Assembly (NCBI GenBank): GCA_013694945.1
Contig: JACDBM010000341.1
Location: 1-6,484, forward strand
Length of the DNA: 6,484 nt
Reading direction: 5' to 3'
DNA from: Chthoniobacterales bacterium
GTDB taxonomy: Bacteria > Verrucomicrobiota > Verrucomicrobiia > Chthoniobacterales > UBA10450
Of the stretch, positions 5,314 to 6,484 are shown in pieces. The notes beneath the pieces are model-generated. The model had not been told where the DNA came from, did no database searches, and worked only from the letters and a program-made list of their open reading frames with translations. The position numbers and the translations under genes are program-made. Within the stretch, counting starts at the first letter, position 1. Each line of letters opens with the position of its first letter.

Positions 5314-5550
5314 CTAGCGCTCGGGCGGTGGTTCCTCGGGGAAGGTGATCACGCCCTGACGCTCGACCGCGCCACTTGTCGTGGTTGTGCTCGTCGTCGT
5401 AGTCCGGGTCGTCGACCAACGGGTAGGCGGCGGATGGCGATGCCAGTGTTCGTGGCCTTCCGCGGGTGAGCGGTAGAGATCGCGCCGATTTTCCAGGGTC
5501 GTGCAGGAAGCACAGGCCAGCAGGGAAGAAAAAAGCAGGAGCGATTTCAC
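5314..5550 (-). CDS. small Thr- and His-rich predicted lipoprotein
   Basis: A 78-residue protein of unknown function. It begins MKSLLLFSSLLACASC: a short charged start, a hydrophobic stretch and a lipobox-like site, with lipid attachment possible at C13 (LLAC) or C16 (CASC). It should be exported and anchored to a membrane. The mature part has a His/Pro stretch (HEHWHRHPPP, 34-43), a Thr-rich low-complexity stretch (TTRTTTTSTTTTSG, 47-60) and a Pro/Glu-rich end, with no recognisable enzyme domain. The GTG start at 5550 is chosen because it gives a standard signal peptide; the frame stays open to a GTG at 5634, which would add 28 residues ahead of the hydrophobic segment. No strong ribosome binding site is seen. 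It converges on rpmI and diverges from the SRP RNA. Confidence 0.6.
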   Translation of the reverse strand: MKSLLLFSSLLACASCTTLENRRDLYRSPAEGHEHWHRHPPPTRWSTTRTTTTSTTTTSGAVERQGVITFPEEPPPER

Positions 5551-5660
5551 GGCCGCGATCAAACCAGAACTGCCGAGGTGCGTCAACGCGGGCGAACGGA
5601 TCTCCTGTCCGCGAAAGAATGACGATTGCGTCACCGCCCGCTCGTGCGCAATGTTTCGGC

Positions 5661-5756
5661 TCCGTCAGGGGCTATGGACTGCGGACTTACGAACCCCGCC
5701 AGGGCAGGAATGCAGCAACGGTAGTCTGATCCTCTTTGCCGTAGTTCTCTGGCGGA
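5661..5756 (+). ncRNA. ffs: signal recognition particle RNA, small bacterial (4.5S) type
   Basis: The signature of SRP domain IV is complete: CAGG (5700-5703), three pairs GCA/TGC (5704-5706, 5711-5713), GGAA tetraloop (5707-5710) and AGCA (5714-5717). CAGG and AGCA form the conserved loop bound by Ffh, as in E. coli 4.5S RNA. Lower pairings support a single long hairpin: CCG (5696-5698) with CGG (5719-5721); CTGCGG (5679-5684) with CCGTAG (5739-5744); and a terminal 11-pair stem between 5661-5671 and 5746-5756, including G-U pairs. The length of about 96 bases fits the small type without an Alu domain. A short T-run at 5760-5763 may mark the 3' end. It works with Ffh to target membrane and exported proteins. 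Exact ends are estimated from the terminal stem. Confidence 0.9.
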
Positions 5757-5792
5757 CTCTTTTCTCGGACCGTTGCCGTGAGCAAGTGCGAC

Positions 5793-6080
5793 ATGAAACT
5801 GTTGGAGGTAAAGACCATCCGGCTTGCCGCCGTGGTGGAGAAATCCGGGGCGCCGGAAGTTTACACCCTCTGGCAGAAGCCGAAGTTGGATCGGCGTTTC
5901 CAGACCTTGGTGAAGAATCATCGGGTGATGACAATCCTGCAGACGGAAAGCGGAACGGATTTTGGCTTGGTGGAGTTCTGTGAGCGTAAAGGCGCGACCT
6001 TTCTGGCTTTCCCGAAATCGCTCAAACGCTTCGCCGAGAAACGCATCGTCGGCATCAATTGGGACCTGGTGCAGAGCTAG
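5793..6080 (+). CDS. unrecognised 95-residue protein upstream of moeB
   Basis: A basic, soluble 95-residue protein with no signal peptide or membrane helix, whose family I cannot name. It has the mix of short strands and helices of a compact domain: VKTIRLAAVVEKSGAPEVY (6-24), HRVMTILQTESGTDFGLVEF (43-62), then FLAFPKSLKRFAEKRIVGI (70-88). Similar small proteins with an FPKSLKRF-like motif may occur in related genomes, but this is a vague recollection. The start chosen is ATG at 5793; a GTG at 5778 would add five residues. Neither has a strong ribosome binding site. It begins 36 bases after the SRP RNA and ends 28 bases before the moeB-like gene, so it may share a transcript with either. Confidence 0.65.
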   Translation: MKLLEVKTIRLAAVVEKSGAPEVYTLWQKPKLDRRFQTLVKNHRVMTILQTESGTDFGLVEFCERKGATFLAFPKSLKRFAEKRIVGINWDLVQS

Positions 6081-6108
6081 TGCTCCTTCGTGCTAAAGTG
6101 ATCAAGAG

Positions 6109-6484
6109 ATGAGCGGGAGCATCATTCAGGAAGACCGCCGCGCGGGCGTGGAATTCACCGACGAGGAGCGCCGCCGCTACTCACGTCATCTGATCATGCC
6201 GGAGGTGACGGTCGCGGGACAGCGAAGCTTGAAAGCGGCGCGCGTGCTGTGCATCGGTGCGGGTGGCCTTGGTTCGCCGGCCGCCCTCTATCTTGCGGCG
6301 GCGGGAGTCGGCACCCTCGGCTTGATTGATGCGGACCGCGTCGAGCTCTCAAACCTGCAGCGACAAATTTTGCACGGCACGACCGATATCGGGCGTTCGA
6401 AGCTCGACTCTGCGCGCGATCGTCTCTCGGCAGCCAATCCGAACGTGAATTTAGAGCTGCACCACGGCCGCTTCACGAGTCAGA
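6109..6484 (+). CDS. moeB: MoeB/ThiF-family sulfur-carrier adenylyltransferase (partial, 5' end)
   Basis: The first 125 codons of an E1-like enzyme; the rest lies beyond the right edge. These enzymes adenylate the C-terminal glycine of small carriers such as MoaD or ThiS, for molybdopterin or thiamine synthesis. Visible marks are FTDEERRRYSRHLIMPE (16-32), the nucleotide loop GAGGLGSP (50-57), LIDADRVELSNLQRQIL (72-88) with D74, D76, R85 and Q86, and K98 in GRSKLDSAR, all in the order seen in E. coli MoeB. The N-terminus is about ten residues longer than that of E. coli. A C-terminal rhodanese domain (MoeZ/MoeBR type) cannot be judged. The ATG at 6109 has only a weak, too-close purine stretch before it. 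moeB and thiF cannot be fully told apart from this half. Confidence 0.88.
   Translation, partial: MSGSIIQEDRRAGVEFTDEERRRYSRHLIMPEVTVAGQRSLKAARVLCIGAGGLGSPAALYLAAAGVGTLGLIDADRVELSNLQRQILHGTTDIGRSKLDSARDRLSAANPNVNLELHHGRFTSQ

Noticed and set aside
5192..5419. - strand frame overlapping the rpmI end, with an Asp/His-rich start
   Set aside because: The Asp/His-rich part is an alternative reading of the codons for the lipoprotein Thr tract, and the rest is antisense to rpmI.
5501..5983. 160-codon + strand frame spanning the lipoprotein, SRP RNA and the 95-residue gene
   Set aside because: It crosses a structured RNA gene and two better-supported genes and has no family resemblance.

Overview
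The window is bacterial, moderately GC-rich and gene-dense. Several proteins have a Verrucomicrobiota-like flavour: a ClpS of the 'HNDPVNLM' type followed by a DUF2017-like partner, a short soluble RskA-like anti-sigma domain, a YbeY with Asp in place of the third metal-binding His, and palindromic dispersed repeats between operons. I infer Verrucomicrobiota, perhaps Chthoniobacterales. This comes from family resemblance only, with no database search, and the ClpS-DUF2017 pair is also typical of Actinobacteria.

Layout. At the left edge on the + strand is the end of an ECF-type sigma factor overlapping a 78-residue anti-sigma domain. Converging on it from the - strand are a DUF2017-like gene and clpS, coupled by a TAATG overlap. 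From about 1231 to 1664 there is no convincing gene. That stretch holds two inverted copies of a double-hairpin repeat (1422-1481 and 1591-1650) around a third hairpin. From 4979 down to 1665 runs a tight - strand cluster of five genes: a small antitoxin, a Doc/Fic-fold toxin, a type II NADH dehydrogenase, a ketopantoate reductase and the rRNA-processing factor YbeY. All gaps in it are 17 bases or less, or are overlaps. On the + strand follows rpmI (ribosomal protein bL35), apparently without infC or rplT beside it. A small - strand lipoprotein gene converges on it. Then on the + strand come the small bacterial SRP RNA (4.5S type, about 5661-5756), an unrecognised 95-residue protein, and the start of a MoeB/ThiF-family adenylyltransferase cut off by the window end.

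Most genes are housekeeping: protein quality control (ClpS), ribosome and rRNA (YbeY, bL35), protein targeting (SRP RNA), respiration (NDH-2), pantothenate/CoA synthesis (PanE) and sulfur-carrier activation (MoeB). The less ordinary features are the toxin-antitoxin pair heading a housekeeping operon, a perfect 20-bp palindrome just before the toxin start codon, Gln at the toxin's usual catalytic His position, and the REPIN-like inverted repeat pair whose hairpin arms show compensatory changes. I saw no clearly new multi-gene system.
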